Shown in pieces: positions 45,946 to 55,132 of a DNA stretch of 64,000 nucleotides (position 1 is its first letter; the number at the start of each line of letters is the position of its first letter). The position numbers and the translations under genes are program-made. The stretch lies in the NCBI GenBank assembly GCA_023512345.1, contig JAILZT010000021.1, forward strand, positions 1 through 64,000, given 5' to 3'. The stretch is from Paenibacillus sp. GTDB taxonomy: Bacteria; Bacillota; Bacilli; Paenibacillales; Paenibacillaceae. Below the pieces are notes generated by a model that was given only the letters and a program-made list of their open reading frames with translations, had not been told where the DNA came from and ran no database searches.

Positions 45946-46225
45946 TATTGTTTTCCCTTCTATTAAAAACCAAATTTTTCAATTGTCTTACCACCTATTT
46001 ATCGGAAAATAAAAGTAGTATTTTTAGGAAGAAACCAAGGATTATTTGGAAAAAAGAGATGACTAAAGTTCTGTCTTTTCAATAGGTGTTTATAGGTCTT
46101 TAGTAGTATGGTTAGCCGTTCACCAGCGGTTTAACTTTTCTTTTAGATGGAAAGCATGGTAGTCTAGATAAGTGCATTCGTTTTAAAGAACGAAAATGTC
46201 TCTAATAAAAATCGGGGTGATATAG
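45946..46225. promoter_or_regulatory. Divergent promoter region of the two beta-helix genes
   Basis: 280 AT-rich bases between the divergent starts. A possible plus-strand promoter is TTAGAT, 16 bases, TAGATA ending near 46170. It is followed by the palindromic box described separately. Confidence 0.45.
46176..46194. promoter_or_regulatory. SinR-like box 2
   Basis: ATTCGTTTTAAAGAAC (46176-46191) aligns over 16 bases with the other boxes; read on the minus strand it includes GTTCTTT. TTCGTT-TTAAAG-AACGAA (46177-46194) is a perfect six-base inverted repeat. Confidence 0.5.
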
Positions 46226-48349
46226 GTGAGCAAAATATTCGGCAGGTTATCCATAATAATGATTTTGTTACTTATTTGTGTTCCAGGAGATGCTTTCAGT
46301 GAAGACAATGCTAATTCTACAACCGTGCAAATGATTGATATTTCCAAATGGGGGATCTACAAAGATGGGACTCATCCAATAGAAACAACCAAAGGGATTA
46401 ACGAGGCACTGATTTGGGCTAACAAAAACGGTATTAAGGCGACTTCACTTCCACCTGGAACCTATCTAATCGATAAGGACAGCCGCATTAACATGGTCAG
46501 TAATATGAAATTTGCTTTGACGTCTGACGTGGTGCTGCAGAAAGAGACTAATGATAAAGAAAACTATGCTCTGATGTATATTGGTTACGGCATTAAAAAT
46601 GTAAGGTTGAGCGGAGGCGTATACGTAGGAGATAGAACAACGCATGATTACTCTAAGAAGGACAATCCATACAGTTCGGGGACTCATGAAGGTGGATACG
46701 GGATCCACACAGATGGTGCCTCTAATATCGTCATTGAGAATGTGAAAGCCGTTGACTTTACTGGAGACGGTCTAATCTTGGGCGGTTATGGAACCATGAT
46801 TACCGATTTATACGAAGGCAGTTTTGTACCGGGGGGGATGACTAGCCTTGGCATTCCGGTGAAAAATGCAACGAAGATTCGTACCAAAACAGCGATCACA
46901 CTGAACAAACCCATTCTTAAAACGGAAAAGTCCTTTGAGCTCTCTAATTTTATGAAGGTGCCCAAAGGCTTTGAGGTGTATTTTTACAAGGCGGATGGCT
47001 CCTTCCTGAAGAAAATATATGCACAAGCACGTAACCAGGTAGGTATTCCAGTGGGTGCCGATCATTTCCATCTTGTATTCAGCCAGACTTCCCTTAAGGG
47101 GGTCTATCTGGAAGTATGGAGTCGTGTAGCTACACGGAACGTTATCGTTACGGACTCAGAGTTTGCTTTTAATCGCCGTCAGGGTATTACCGTCGGAGGG
47201 GCGGATAAAGTGCTCATTAAAGATAGTGTATTTCATGATATGAAAGGAACGGCTCCACAATCTGGTATTGATGTAGAAGGCGGGTTCCATGTTAACGGCT
47301 ATTTCAATAGCAACGTTACTATCAAAAATAATGAATTTTATAATAACGCCGCATATGATGTCATTCTTTATGATGGTGAGAGTGCCGTGGTAGAGGGAAA
47401 CCATCTGGGCTCAAAAGAACGAATCGGCGTCGCTATCTCAGCTCCCTTTAAGAATGCGAGGGTGGTTAACAATCACTTCGACGGATCACGGATTGTTGCG
47501 GAGAATGATGTCGTGTTTGTGGGGAACAAAATGAATGATTCCAACGCCAGCTTTCAAGGTTCCAAAATTATTGTGGAAGGGTTGGAGTTGACGGACTCCA
47601 AACTGGCGGTTACTGCAAAGGATTCATTTGGAGTGGAGATTTCCGACGTAACCATTACTAATAATAAAAAGTATGATACTGGTCTTATTCTGTGGGGAAA
47701 ACCAGTTCGAATCACGAACCTGACCATCTCTGGGCAGTCTACCATGCGTTCAGTAACTGGCGGTGGCACGGGGGGATCTATATTTGAGAATCTTAGAGTT
47801 CTTGATTATAACCCTACCTATGGGCTGACTCTTCCTCCCGGCACTTATAATAATTGTTTCTTTGAGGCGGCAGAGGGCAGCGGGATGGGCACCGTTTCGG
47901 CTACTATGCCGGGCAGTTATATCTTCAACGGCTGCAGCTTCAAAACCAATGCGGGAGGTGCCGGTGCACTGCATGCAGAGCAAGCGAATCTGAATTTGAC
48001 TGTCAAAGACTCTACATTTGATGTGCTTGGCAATGCGACGGCAATCAGTGTTCAGGCTGCTCAAAGTGCTCTTATAGAAAACAATATCATTAACGCACTT
48101 ACCCAAACGGCAAACAGTGTTGAGCTTATTAAGATTAACAGCTATTGGACTAAAAATGCTCCGTTTGATATCCTCAGCGCCACGATTCGCGGCAATACGA
48201 TTACAAGTAATATGCAAGCCTATGGAATATCCACACAGAATGCAGGAGTAAATGCTCCTCCATACGTTATTGAGAACAATATATTAACCAAAGCAAAATT
48301 GGTAGCTAAACCCAATGACAAGCTAAGCAATAACACATTGCTGCCGTAG
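46226..48349 (+). CDS. Secreted beta-helix protein (pectate-lyase superfamily)
   Basis: 707 residues. Signal peptide (residues 1-25, ending GDAFSE), then directly a right-handed beta-helix starting KWGIYKDGTHPIETTKGINE. It aligns along its whole length with residues 650-1318 of the divergent SLH protein: shared TTKGIN-ALIWA, VVLQKETNDKE, HDYSKKD, FTGDG, FNRRQGI, APQSGID-EGG, YDVILYDG and NNHFDGSRIVA. The helix contains the same inserted module (about 200-300). It lacks SLH and FN3 parts, so it should be released. GTG 46226 follows GGGGTGATATAG. A role in trimming or modifying the local exopolysaccharide fits the context but is inference. Confidence 0.88.
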   Translation: MSKIFGRLSIIMILLLICVPGDAFSEDNANSTTVQMIDISKWGIYKDGTHPIETTKGINEALIWANKNGIKATSLPPGTYLIDKDSRINMVSNMKFALTSDVVLQKETNDKENYALMYIGYGIKNVRLSGGVYVGDRTTHDYSKKDNPYSSGTHEGGYGIHTDGASNIVIENVKAVDFTGDGLILGGYGTMITDLYEGSFVPGGMTSLGIPVKNATKIRTKTAITLNKPILKTEKSFELSNFMKVPKGFEVYFYKADGSFLKKIYAQARNQVGIPVGADHFHLVFSQTSLKGVYLEVWSRVATRNVIVTDSEFAFNRRQGITVGGADKVLIKDSVFHDMKGTAPQSGIDVEGGFHVNGYFNSNVTIKNNEFYNNAAYDVILYDGESAVVEGNHLGSKERIGVAISAPFKNARVVNNHFDGSRIVAENDVVFVGNKMNDSNASFQGSKIIVEGLELTDSKLAVTAKDSFGVEISDVTITNNKKYDTGLILWGKPVRITNLTISGQSTMRSVTGGGTGGSIFENLRVLDYNPTYGLTLPPGTYNNCFFEAAEGSGMGTVSATMPGSYIFNGCSFKTNAGGAGALHAEQANLNLTVKDSTFDVLGNATAISVQAAQSALIENNIINALTQTANSVELIKINSYWTKNAPFDILSATIRGNTITSNMQAYGISTQNAGVNAPPYVIENNILTKAKLVAKPNDKLSNNTLLP

Positions 48350-48385
48350 CAGATACGAAACGGCAGAAATACAGTGAACGGTATC

Positions 48386-48417
48386 AGGGATGGGCGAATT
48401 TGCTCATCCCTATTTTT
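48386..48417 (+). terminator. Terminator of the secreted beta-helix gene
   Basis: AGGGATGGGC pairs with GCTCATCCCT, followed by ATTTTT. Confidence 0.85.
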
Positions 48418-48426
48418 AATGAATGA

Positions 48427-48503
48427 AGGTTGACATGTTCTGTATAAAGAACTAAAATTGACAAATAATGTTCTTTATTGAAGTCATTCTCTAAAGTGGG
48501 TGA
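48427..48503 (+). promoter_or_regulatory. Promoter module A with SinR-like box 3
   Basis: -35 TTGACA (48430-48435), 17-base spacer, -10 TAAAAT (48453-48458). The box GTTCTGTATAAAGAAC (48437-48452) fills the spacer, and GTTCTTT recurs at 48470. The 77 bases match 49649-49725 at 72 positions. Confidence 0.8.
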
Positions 48504-48612
48504 TAGCTAGAGGGACGAATCGAATGGTGTTCTCAACTAGTAAGCTCTGGAATAAGTATTACTATGATTCGAGAAACACAAAGGATGACCATCTATAAAG
48601 AGGGGGTTATTT

Positions 48613-49518
48613 ATGAAAGCTGCTTTTATGGTTTTGGCACATAAAAGTTTTGAACAGATTGTATATTTAATTCATGCTCTGCATCACAGTGCAATCGATG
48701 TCTACATACATGTTGATAAGAAAAATGAAGAGCTGTATTCACAGTTATCGAATAAATACAAACATAACGGTAGTGTGAATATCCTGAGAAACAGGGTTTC
48801 GGTTAACCGGGGCGGATTTTCTCAAGTTGAAGCTATACTTGCGTTAATGAAAGAAACTGCACAAAAAAAATATCAATATGTTTCTTTGATTAGCGGGCAA
48901 TGTTTCCCTATAAAATCAGTGGATTACATACTAAACTTTCTCGAGGAGAATAAGGGTAATCAATTTGTAGAGGGGGGAGGAATAGGCCCTAATTTTTGGA
49001 GGCTGAAGTGTTTTAATTTTTTCTCTGAGAACAAACATAATAGAAAAACAGTAATCAGAGTACTAGACAATATCTTTAGAAGACCGCAAAAAGTGTTGAT
49101 ACGGAGAAAAAACTTACAAGGATATGGTCTTTATAAAGGTTCCTCATGGTTTACAATCACTCATGATTGCTTGAAATATATGCTAAACCATATTGATCAA
49201 AATCCAATTTACCTGAGTGACTATAAATTTACTTATTGTCCAGACGAATCTTTTTTTCATAATTTAATTCTGAATAGCGAGTACAAAAAGAATGTTATCA
49301 ATAATGACTTAATGGAGATTGATTGGATCCACCACTTTCAAGGAAGTCCAAGAGTATATTCAATGGATGATTATGGAACATTAAAATCGAGTGATAAGCT
49401 GTTTGCCAGGAAATTTGATATAGAACATGATAAAGAGATTGTCCTGAAATTAATGAATGATGCTGAAAAGCCCACTTGTGCTGATGAAGAGAACCATAAG
49501 TGGAGAAACGTTCTCTAA
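48613..49518 (+). CDS. GT14-type (Core-2/I-Branching) glycosyltransferase
   Basis: 301 residues. Begins MKAAFMVLAHKSFEQIVYLI; IDVYIHVDKKNEE, RVSVNRGGFSQVEA, YVSLISGQCFPIKS and KGSSWFTITHDCLKYML fit the Branch/GT14 family, which transfers beta-1,6-GlcNAc or xylose. Base composition is visibly more AT-rich than that of neighbouring genes, suggesting acquisition. ATG 48613 follows AGAGGGGG. It is flanked by its own promoter copy and a strong terminator, so it forms a separate unit just ahead of the eps-like operon. Confidence 0.85.
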   Translation: MKAAFMVLAHKSFEQIVYLIHALHHSAIDVYIHVDKKNEELYSQLSNKYKHNGSVNILRNRVSVNRGGFSQVEAILALMKETAQKKYQYVSLISGQCFPIKSVDYILNFLEENKGNQFVEGGGIGPNFWRLKCFNFFSENKHNRKTVIRVLDNIFRRPQKVLIRRKNLQGYGLYKGSSWFTITHDCLKYMLNHIDQNPIYLSDYKFTYCPDESFFHNLILNSEYKKNVINNDLMEIDWIHHFQGSPRVYSMDDYGTLKSSDKLFARKFDIEHDKEIVLKLMNDAEKPTCADEENHKWRNVL

Positions 49519-49562
49519 TAAGAACTAATAATTAAGGAATCAGCAATAAAACGTTTGATATC

Positions 49563-49596
49563 AAGAGGAATGGGCAGTTGCGCCCATTCCTCTTTT
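49563..49596 (+). terminator. Terminator of the GT14-type gene
   Basis: AGAGGAATGGGC pairs perfectly with GCCCATTCCTCT, followed by TTTTT. Confidence 0.92.
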
Positions 49597-49648
49597 TCAT
49601 ATAAACGATCCATATAACGAACAAAAGGTTAGGTAAAGAGCCAATAAG

Positions 49649-49725
49649 AGGTTGACATGTTCTATATAAAGAACTAATATTGACGAATAATGTTCTTTAT
49701 TGAAGTCATTCTTTGAAGTGGGTGA
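49649..49725 (+). promoter_or_regulatory. Promoter module B of the eps-like operon with SinR-like box 4
   Basis: -35 TTGACA (49652-49657), 17-base spacer, -10 TAATAT (49675-49680). GTTCTATATAAAGAAC (49659-49674) occupies the spacer; GTTCTTT recurs at 49692-49698. Near-identical to module A, 1222 bases upstream. Confidence 0.82.
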
Positions 49726-49729
49726 AAGC

Positions 49730-50476
49730 GTGGAAGAGGAACTTATCTTAAACGAACGGGCCAACGTATTTAAAAGACCGGTCAAAGAAATCAACCTGAA
49801 GGAACTTTTTTCAGTGATTACGAGAAGGCTGTGGATTGTTTTGCTTTCAACTGCTTTGCTAGGGTTTTTGGGTGGTCTTTATAGTTCAATTCCTGAAACC
49901 CCAATGTATGCCTCCTCCGCCAGAATCATGATAGCATCAGGCAGTCCTGAAATGCTATCCACCTTGCGAGCCTTGATTCGGGAACCTGTTGTTATGGAGA
50001 AGGTGATTAAGGATCTCAATCTGAAGATGTCCGCCGGAGCTCTTCGGGAGAATGTGAACGTAAGCGGTGTGGACAATTCGATTATCACGGTCGTTTCAGT
50101 GTTTAATGCCGATCCTACTCTTACAGCGGGTATAGCTAATGCGGTAGTGAAGGCTTTTACGGATGAGGCTACGAAGAAGCTGGAATTTTACGGAGCCCAT
50201 GTATTGTCCAATGCAGTAACATCACCCGATCCAGTCCCGATTAATCCCCAGAGCAATCGAGCTCTATACATTGGGATCATGATGGGCTTGGTCATTGGGG
50301 TGGGAATTACATTTCTGCTGGATTCTCTAGACGATACTCTAAGATCCGAGGATGACCTTGAAAGGTACTTGGGTATTAAGCCGTTAGGTTCCGTTTCAAA
50401 GATCAGTAAGAAGGATCATTTTGGAAAAGTGAAACGAAAGAATGAATACATACGGGGTGAAACTATTGGCTCATAG
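49730..50476 (+). CDS. Wzz/YveK-type capsular polysaccharide co-polymerase (EpsA-like)
   Basis: About 248 residues from GTG 49730, with GTGGGTG about seven bases upstream. Two membrane spans flank an external domain: LWIVLLSTALLGFLGGLYSS near residue 30 and ALYIGIMMGLVIGVGITFLL near 190, preceded by the proline-rich DPVPINPQSNR. The short cytoplasmic tail has RSEDDLERYLGIKPLGSVSK, typical of modulators that activate a cognate BY-kinase and set chain length. First gene of the operon, overlapping the kinase gene by 11 bases. Confidence 0.9.
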   Translation: MEEELILNERANVFKRPVKEINLKELFSVITRRLWIVLLSTALLGFLGGLYSSIPETPMYASSARIMIASGSPEMLSTLRALIREPVVMEKVIKDLNLKMSAGALRENVNVSGVDNSIITVVSVFNADPTLTAGIANAVVKAFTDEATKKLEFYGAHVLSNAVTSPDPVPINPQSNRALYIGIMMGLVIGVGITFLLDSLDDTLRSEDDLERYLGIKPLGSVSKISKKDHFGKVKRKNEYIRGETIGS

Positions 50477-51131
50477 GGAGAGAAAACCGGAAGAAGGTAG
50501 CATCAACGCATGCTTGATCGCTCACAACAACACTCAATCCGCAATAACTGATCAGTACCGTGCTATTAGGAATAATATCCGTTTTTCTTCGAGCAGCGAA
50601 GAGTTGTCCACCTTAGTCGTTACTTCTTCCTCCGAGGGAGAAGGTAAATCTACGGTAGCTGTGAATTTGGCTATTAGCTTTGCGCAGCATGGAGGAAGGG
50701 TACTGCTGGTGGATGCCAATATTCGAAATCCAAATTTAAATCATGTATTTAATCTGAAACTGTGGCCTGGTCTAACAGATGGTCTGGCGAATCACATTGA
50801 TATTCTGGAGACTATACACCAGAGCAACATCGAGAATTTGTCGGTCATTCCTGGCGGTTCTGCACTCCCAAATGCAGCTGATTTGCTTGATTCGTGGGCT
50901 ATGAAGACCTTTCTAGAGCTTGCAAGGAACCGATATGACATTATTATTTTTGATTGTTCCTCGGTATTGGAGTCACCGGAAACCATTGCGCTTGCCCACA
51001 GATGCAGCGGAGCTATTTTAGTTGTAAAGAGTGAAAAAACTCAACAGAAGAACGCGCTGGAAGCAAAGAGATTGCTGGAGTTCGCGAATGTAAAAATAGT
51101 GGGTGCAGTCCTAAATAAAAAGAAAAAGTAG
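50466..51131 (+). CDS. CpsD/CapB-type tyrosine kinase (EpsB-like)
   Basis: 221 residues from TTG 50466 (GGGGTG eight bases before), reading MAHRERKPEEGSINACLI; in-frame ATG 50442 lacks a ribosome site. Walker A SSEGEGKST, Walker A' VLLVDANIRNP and IIIFDCSSVLE (Walker B). In place of the usual C-terminal tyrosine cluster of BY-kinases, the protein ends KIVGAVLNKKKK. With the preceding modulator it should regulate polymer export, though the autophosphorylation mode may differ. Confidence 0.88.
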   Translation: MAHRERKPEEGSINACLIAHNNTQSAITDQYRAIRNNIRFSSSSEELSTLVVTSSSEGEGKSTVAVNLAISFAQHGGRVLLVDANIRNPNLNHVFNLKLWPGLTDGLANHIDILETIHQSNIENLSVIPGGSALPNAADLLDSWAMKTFLELARNRYDIIIFDCSSVLESPETIALAHRCSGAILVVKSEKTQQKNALEAKRLLEFANVKIVGAVLNKKKK

Positions 51132-51160
51132 CATTTTAGAATAGAAGGGGTGAGCGAACA

Positions 51161-53002
51161 TTGATTTATAAGAATCGATTATCAGTATTGTTATTGATGG
51201 ATTCGCTTATTGTACTGTCGGCTATTTTTATCAGCTGTTTTTTGGTAAACGCCTCTTTTAATGTCTTTACACAACCGGTAGTGGTTAGTTCTATCACTTT
51301 GCTGTTGAGTTATCATGTGTTTGCTTTGGTATCCCACATGTATAAGAAGGCATGGGAATATGCCAGTATCGGAGAATTGATCCTAATTACAAAAGTAATT
51401 TCCTTCTCGATAATCTCAGCGGCTACCGTTCAACTGGTTGTTTCTCAGGAGATTCATTATCGACTGCTGGCTGTGACTTGGATGCTGCATATTCTTCTTA
51501 TTGGAGGTTCAAGATTCTGCTGGCGTGCAATAAGAGGTCGTATCATCAAGCAGGATGAGCCGTTGTTCCAATCCAAACGCACCTTAATTATTGGAGCAGG
51601 ATCTGCCGGTACGATGGTAGCTAGACAATTACTATCCGGCTTCAATAAGGAACTGAAACCTGTAGCCTTTGTAGACGATAACGTCAAAAAGCATGGTTTG
51701 GATATCATGGGAATCCCGGTTGTAGGGAGTACGAATTCCATTGAAGAAATAGCCGCGCAGTATCAAATTGATAATATTGTTATCGCAATTCCCTCGCTCA
51801 ATAAAGGTCAGCTCAAGGCGATCTACGCGGAGTGTGCAAAGTCGACAGCCAAAACGCAAACGATTCCTATGCTTGAAGATCTCGCCAGCGGCAAGATTTC
51901 TGTAAGTCAATTCCGGGATGTACAAGTGGAGGATTTACTCGGGCGGGAGCTGGTACGGCTGGATCTTGAGAGCATATCCGGTTATGTAACCGACAAGGTT
52001 GTCTTAGTTACAGGGGCCGGCGGTTCTATAGGGTCGGAGGTATGTAGACAAATCACTAAATTTAATCCGAAAAAGCTCGTTCTACTTGGACATGGCGAGA
52101 ATAGTATTTACTCCATCGAGATTGAATTAAAGGCCATGTTCAGGGACCAAGGGGTTCAATTCTATACGGAGATTGCGGATCTTCAGGACGAGAGCAAAAT
52201 TATTAGTGTAATGAACTTTCATCGTCCGGATGTTGTCTACCATGCTGCCGCACATAAGCATGTGCCCTTAATGCAGCGGAATCCGGAAGAGGCGGTTAAG
52301 AATAATATCATTGGCACGATGAATGCGGCTAGAGCGGCAAGCTTGTCGGGGGTTGGAACCTTTGTAATGATATCCACTGATAAAGCTGTCAATCCAACCA
52401 GTGTCATGGGCTCCACCAAGCGGATAGCGGAGATGATTATTCAACATATGGATCGCTTCAGCCAAACGAAATTTGTTGCTGTTCGTTTCGGTAATGTTCT
52501 TGGAAGCCGGGGCAGTGTAATTCCATTATTCCGCAAGCAGATTGAGAATGGCGGACCGGTAACGGTAACCCATCCGGATATGGTCCGTTATTTCATGACT
52601 ATACCGGAGGCCTCCAGATTGGTAATCCAAGCGGGTGCACTCGCTCGTGGCGGAGAGGTGTTTGTGCTCGACATGGGGGAACCTGTGAAAATTGTGGATC
52701 TGGCTAAAAATCTGATCCGGATGTCTGGATATTCCCTTGAAGAGATTGGAATTGAATTCACCGGCATGAGACCGGGAGAAAAGATGTATGAAGAGCTTCT
52801 TAAGGATACGGAAGTGCACGACGTCCAGGTATATCCCAAGATATATATCGGAAAATCAACCGAAATGAGTTTTGACGGAGTCGATCACCTTCTGCAGGTC
52901 TATGACACTCTTACCATAGAAGAGCTTAGACAAATGCTGCTCGATATCGCCAATAACCGATTTGAGATTGAAGTTCCACTAATGAAGGCTACAGTAGGTT
53001 AG
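51161..53002 (+). CDS. EpsC/CapD-like nucleoside-diphosphate-sugar dehydratase/epimerase
   Basis: 613 residues from TTG 51161 (AGGGGTG upstream). Four N-terminal membrane spans, a CoA-binding/Rossmann domain (TLIIGAGSAGTMVARQLL near residue 143), then a short-chain dehydrogenase domain with VLVTGAGGSIGSEVCRQI near 285, YHAAAHKHVPLM near 362 and STDKAVNPTSVMGSTKR near 405. Members are UDP-GlcNAc 4,6-dehydratases producing precursors of deoxy-amino sugars; here it likely works with the aminotransferase and acetyltransferase downstream to make a bacillosamine-like sugar. Confidence 0.92.
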   Translation: MIYKNRLSVLLLMDSLIVLSAIFISCFLVNASFNVFTQPVVVSSITLLLSYHVFALVSHMYKKAWEYASIGELILITKVISFSIISAATVQLVVSQEIHYRLLAVTWMLHILLIGGSRFCWRAIRGRIIKQDEPLFQSKRTLIIGAGSAGTMVARQLLSGFNKELKPVAFVDDNVKKHGLDIMGIPVVGSTNSIEEIAAQYQIDNIVIAIPSLNKGQLKAIYAECAKSTAKTQTIPMLEDLASGKISVSQFRDVQVEDLLGRELVRLDLESISGYVTDKVVLVTGAGGSIGSEVCRQITKFNPKKLVLLGHGENSIYSIEIELKAMFRDQGVQFYTEIADLQDESKIISVMNFHRPDVVYHAAAHKHVPLMQRNPEEAVKNNIIGTMNAARAASLSGVGTFVMISTDKAVNPTSVMGSTKRIAEMIIQHMDRFSQTKFVAVRFGNVLGSRGSVIPLFRKQIENGGPVTVTHPDMVRYFMTIPEASRLVIQAGALARGGEVFVLDMGEPVKIVDLAKNLIRMSGYSLEEIGIEFTGMRPGEKMYEELLKDTEVHDVQVYPKIYIGKSTEMSFDGVDHLLQVYDTLTIEELRQMLLDIANNRFEIEVPLMKATVG

Positions 53003-53027
53003 GAAGAATAATGGAGGGAGGCGGCGA

Positions 53028-54191
53028 ATGTCCAATAAAATATTGTTTTGTGCAACCGTCGACTTTCATTTCAGCTCATTTCATTTGCCTGTGCTGGAAT
53101 GGTTCAAGCAACAGAATTGGGAAGTTCATGTTGCCGCACAGGGCGAGATGGAGCTCCCTTTTGTAGATAAGAAATTTAATATCCCTTTGGAGCGCTCACC
53201 CTTCAGCCGAAATAACGTGGCAGCTTACCGTCAGTTGAAAGATATTATAGATCAGAATGATTATCAAATCATCCATTCTCACACACCTATGGGTGGTGTT
53301 CTTGCCCGGCTGGCTGCCAGGGGATCGAGAAAAAAAGGGACAAAGGTCATTTATACTGCACATGGATTTCATTTCTGCAAAGGATCCTCTCTTCTGAACT
53401 GGGCATTGTATTACCCGATTGAGAAGACTCTCTCCCGTCTGACGGACTGCTTGATCACCATAAACAATGAGGATTACAGCCTGGCCGTAAATCACAGGTT
53501 TAAAGCGAAGCAGATTGAGCATGTACATGGTGTGGGAATCAACACCGAACGGTATGGACCTATAGCGCAGGCGGAGAAGGCTCTTCTGAGGAAGGCATTG
53601 TCCTATAATTCCGATGACTTTCTTATGTTCTATGCCGCTGAATTCAACCGTAATAAGAATCATCAGCTGCTGATTAGATCCCTTGCCAAGATTAAGGATC
53701 AGGTCCCTCAGGCGAAACTTCTGTTCGCGGGTCGGGGAAGCCTGCAAGAGGAATGCAAAGAACTAGCTGCACAGCTGGGTGTGGGAGAAAGGGTTGAGTT
53801 TCTCGGATACCGTAATGATATCTATAAGCTCCTGCCTTTATGTGACATCGCTGTTTCAGGAAGCTTGAGAGAAGGTCTTCCCGTTAACATCATGGAAGCG
53901 ATGGCTTGCGGACTGCCTGTGGTTGCAACACGTAATAGGGGACACCTGGAATTGGTGAAAGTTGATGAGAATGGTTTCCTATGTGATCCCGAGCAGGTTC
54001 ATGAGATGTCTAACCATATGCTGACGCTCGCACAGTCCGATGTGATTAAGCAGCGAATGGGTAAGCAGAGCTTGGAATATATCAGGAAGTACGATCTGAG
54101 ACAGGTTAGAGAACAGCTAAGCCGAATTTATACCCCGCTTATGGAGCATTCCACAGCCAACACAGAACATCTACAGCTGTCGGGTCTTTAA
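53028..54191 (+). CDS. Glycosyltransferase family 4 (EpsD-like)
   Basis: 387 residues. N-terminal GT4 acceptor domain MSNKILFCATVDFHFSSFHL and IIHSHTPMGGVLARLAAR; C-terminal donor domain with YAAEFNRNKNHQLLIRSLAK and the E-x7-E motif SLREGLPVNIMEAMACGLPV. Cytoplasmic, membrane-associated transfer of a sugar to a lipid-linked precursor is expected. The order after EpsC matches B. subtilis epsD. Confidence 0.9.
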   Translation: MSNKILFCATVDFHFSSFHLPVLEWFKQQNWEVHVAAQGEMELPFVDKKFNIPLERSPFSRNNVAAYRQLKDIIDQNDYQIIHSHTPMGGVLARLAARGSRKKGTKVIYTAHGFHFCKGSSLLNWALYYPIEKTLSRLTDCLITINNEDYSLAVNHRFKAKQIEHVHGVGINTERYGPIAQAEKALLRKALSYNSDDFLMFYAAEFNRNKNHQLLIRSLAKIKDQVPQAKLLFAGRGSLQEECKELAAQLGVGERVEFLGYRNDIYKLLPLCDIAVSGSLREGLPVNIMEAMACGLPVVATRNRGHLELVKVDENGFLCDPEQVHEMSNHMLTLAQSDVIKQRMGKQSLEYIRKYDLRQVREQLSRIYTPLMEHSTANTEHLQLSGL

Positions 54192-54231
54192 TAAGTGCGG
54201 AATCCAAATATTACTTCTATATGAGGTGAAC

Positions 54232-55119
54232 ATGAGAACTTTAACTGTCTTTACACCTACCTATAATCGCGCCTACTGCTTACATGTGCTATATGAAAGT
54301 CTTGCGCGGCAAACTAATTCGGATTTTGAGTGGCTGATCATCGATGACGGTTCCACAGATAACACCTCGGAAATCGTAGAGGGATGGATACAGGAAAAGT
54401 TGGTATCCATACGCTATTATCGGCAGCAGAATCAGGGAATGCACGGCGCACATAACTCTGCCTACGAGCATATTAAGACCGAACTGAATGTATGTATCGA
54501 TTCGGACGATTATATGCCAGATGATGCCGTTGAGAAAATAATATCATTCTGGAGGCAATACGGGAGTGATAAGGTCAGTGGATTTATTGGTCTGGATAGT
54601 TATTTCAACGGTGAAATTATCGGGACACGGCTACCTGAACATGTGAAGACAGCCACATTGTTTGACCTTTACTACAAGTATGGAGTAACGGGAGACAAGA
54701 AGCTGGTATACCGTACGGCATTAATGAAGGAATATCCGTACCCGTTGTTCGATGGCGAGAATTATGTGGGATTGGCTTACAAGTATTACATGCTGGATAT
54801 TCATTATGAACTCTTGATTATGAATGAGATTCTGTGCTGTGTAGAGTACCTTCCGGATGGATCTACGCGGAATATGCTCAAGCAATATCGGAGGAATCCG
54901 AAGGGGTTTGCCTTTTACCGGGTGGAATTAATGAAGTTGCCCTTTGCGGGGGTACCCTTCAAGATTAGGCAATCCATACACTATGTATCCAGTTCATTGA
55001 TCATGAGAAACAAAAGGATGCTTAGAGAAACACCGGAAAAGCTGCTTACCTTACTCACGTTGTTCCCAGGTTTTGCTCTATATCTGTACATTATGTCCAA
55101 GACAAAGACTAGCAGCTGA
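54232..55119 (+). CDS. Glycosyltransferase family 2
   Basis: About 295 residues from ATG 54232, with GAGGTG upstream (in-frame GTG 54226 is part of it). GT-A fold: TVFTPTYNRAYCLHVLYESL, IIDDGSTDNTSEIV and the metal-binding NVCIDSDDYMPDDAVE. The sugar donor is unknown. It is placed like epsE in B. subtilis. The coding end approaches the next gene by 13 bases. Confidence 0.88.
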   Translation: MRTLTVFTPTYNRAYCLHVLYESLARQTNSDFEWLIIDDGSTDNTSEIVEGWIQEKLVSIRYYRQQNQGMHGAHNSAYEHIKTELNVCIDSDDYMPDDAVEKIISFWRQYGSDKVSGFIGLDSYFNGEIIGTRLPEHVKTATLFDLYYKYGVTGDKKLVYRTALMKEYPYPLFDGENYVGLAYKYYMLDIHYELLIMNEILCCVEYLPDGSTRNMLKQYRRNPKGFAFYRVELMKLPFAGVPFKIRQSIHYVSSSLIMRNKRMLRETPEKLLTLLTLFPGFALYLYIMSKTKTSS

Positions 55120-55132
55120 AAGGGATGAGCGC

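Noticed and set aside
41989-48349. Phage tail-spike module
   Set aside because: Beta-helix proteins occur in phages, but SLH domains, signal peptides and lack of phage genes argue for host surface proteins.
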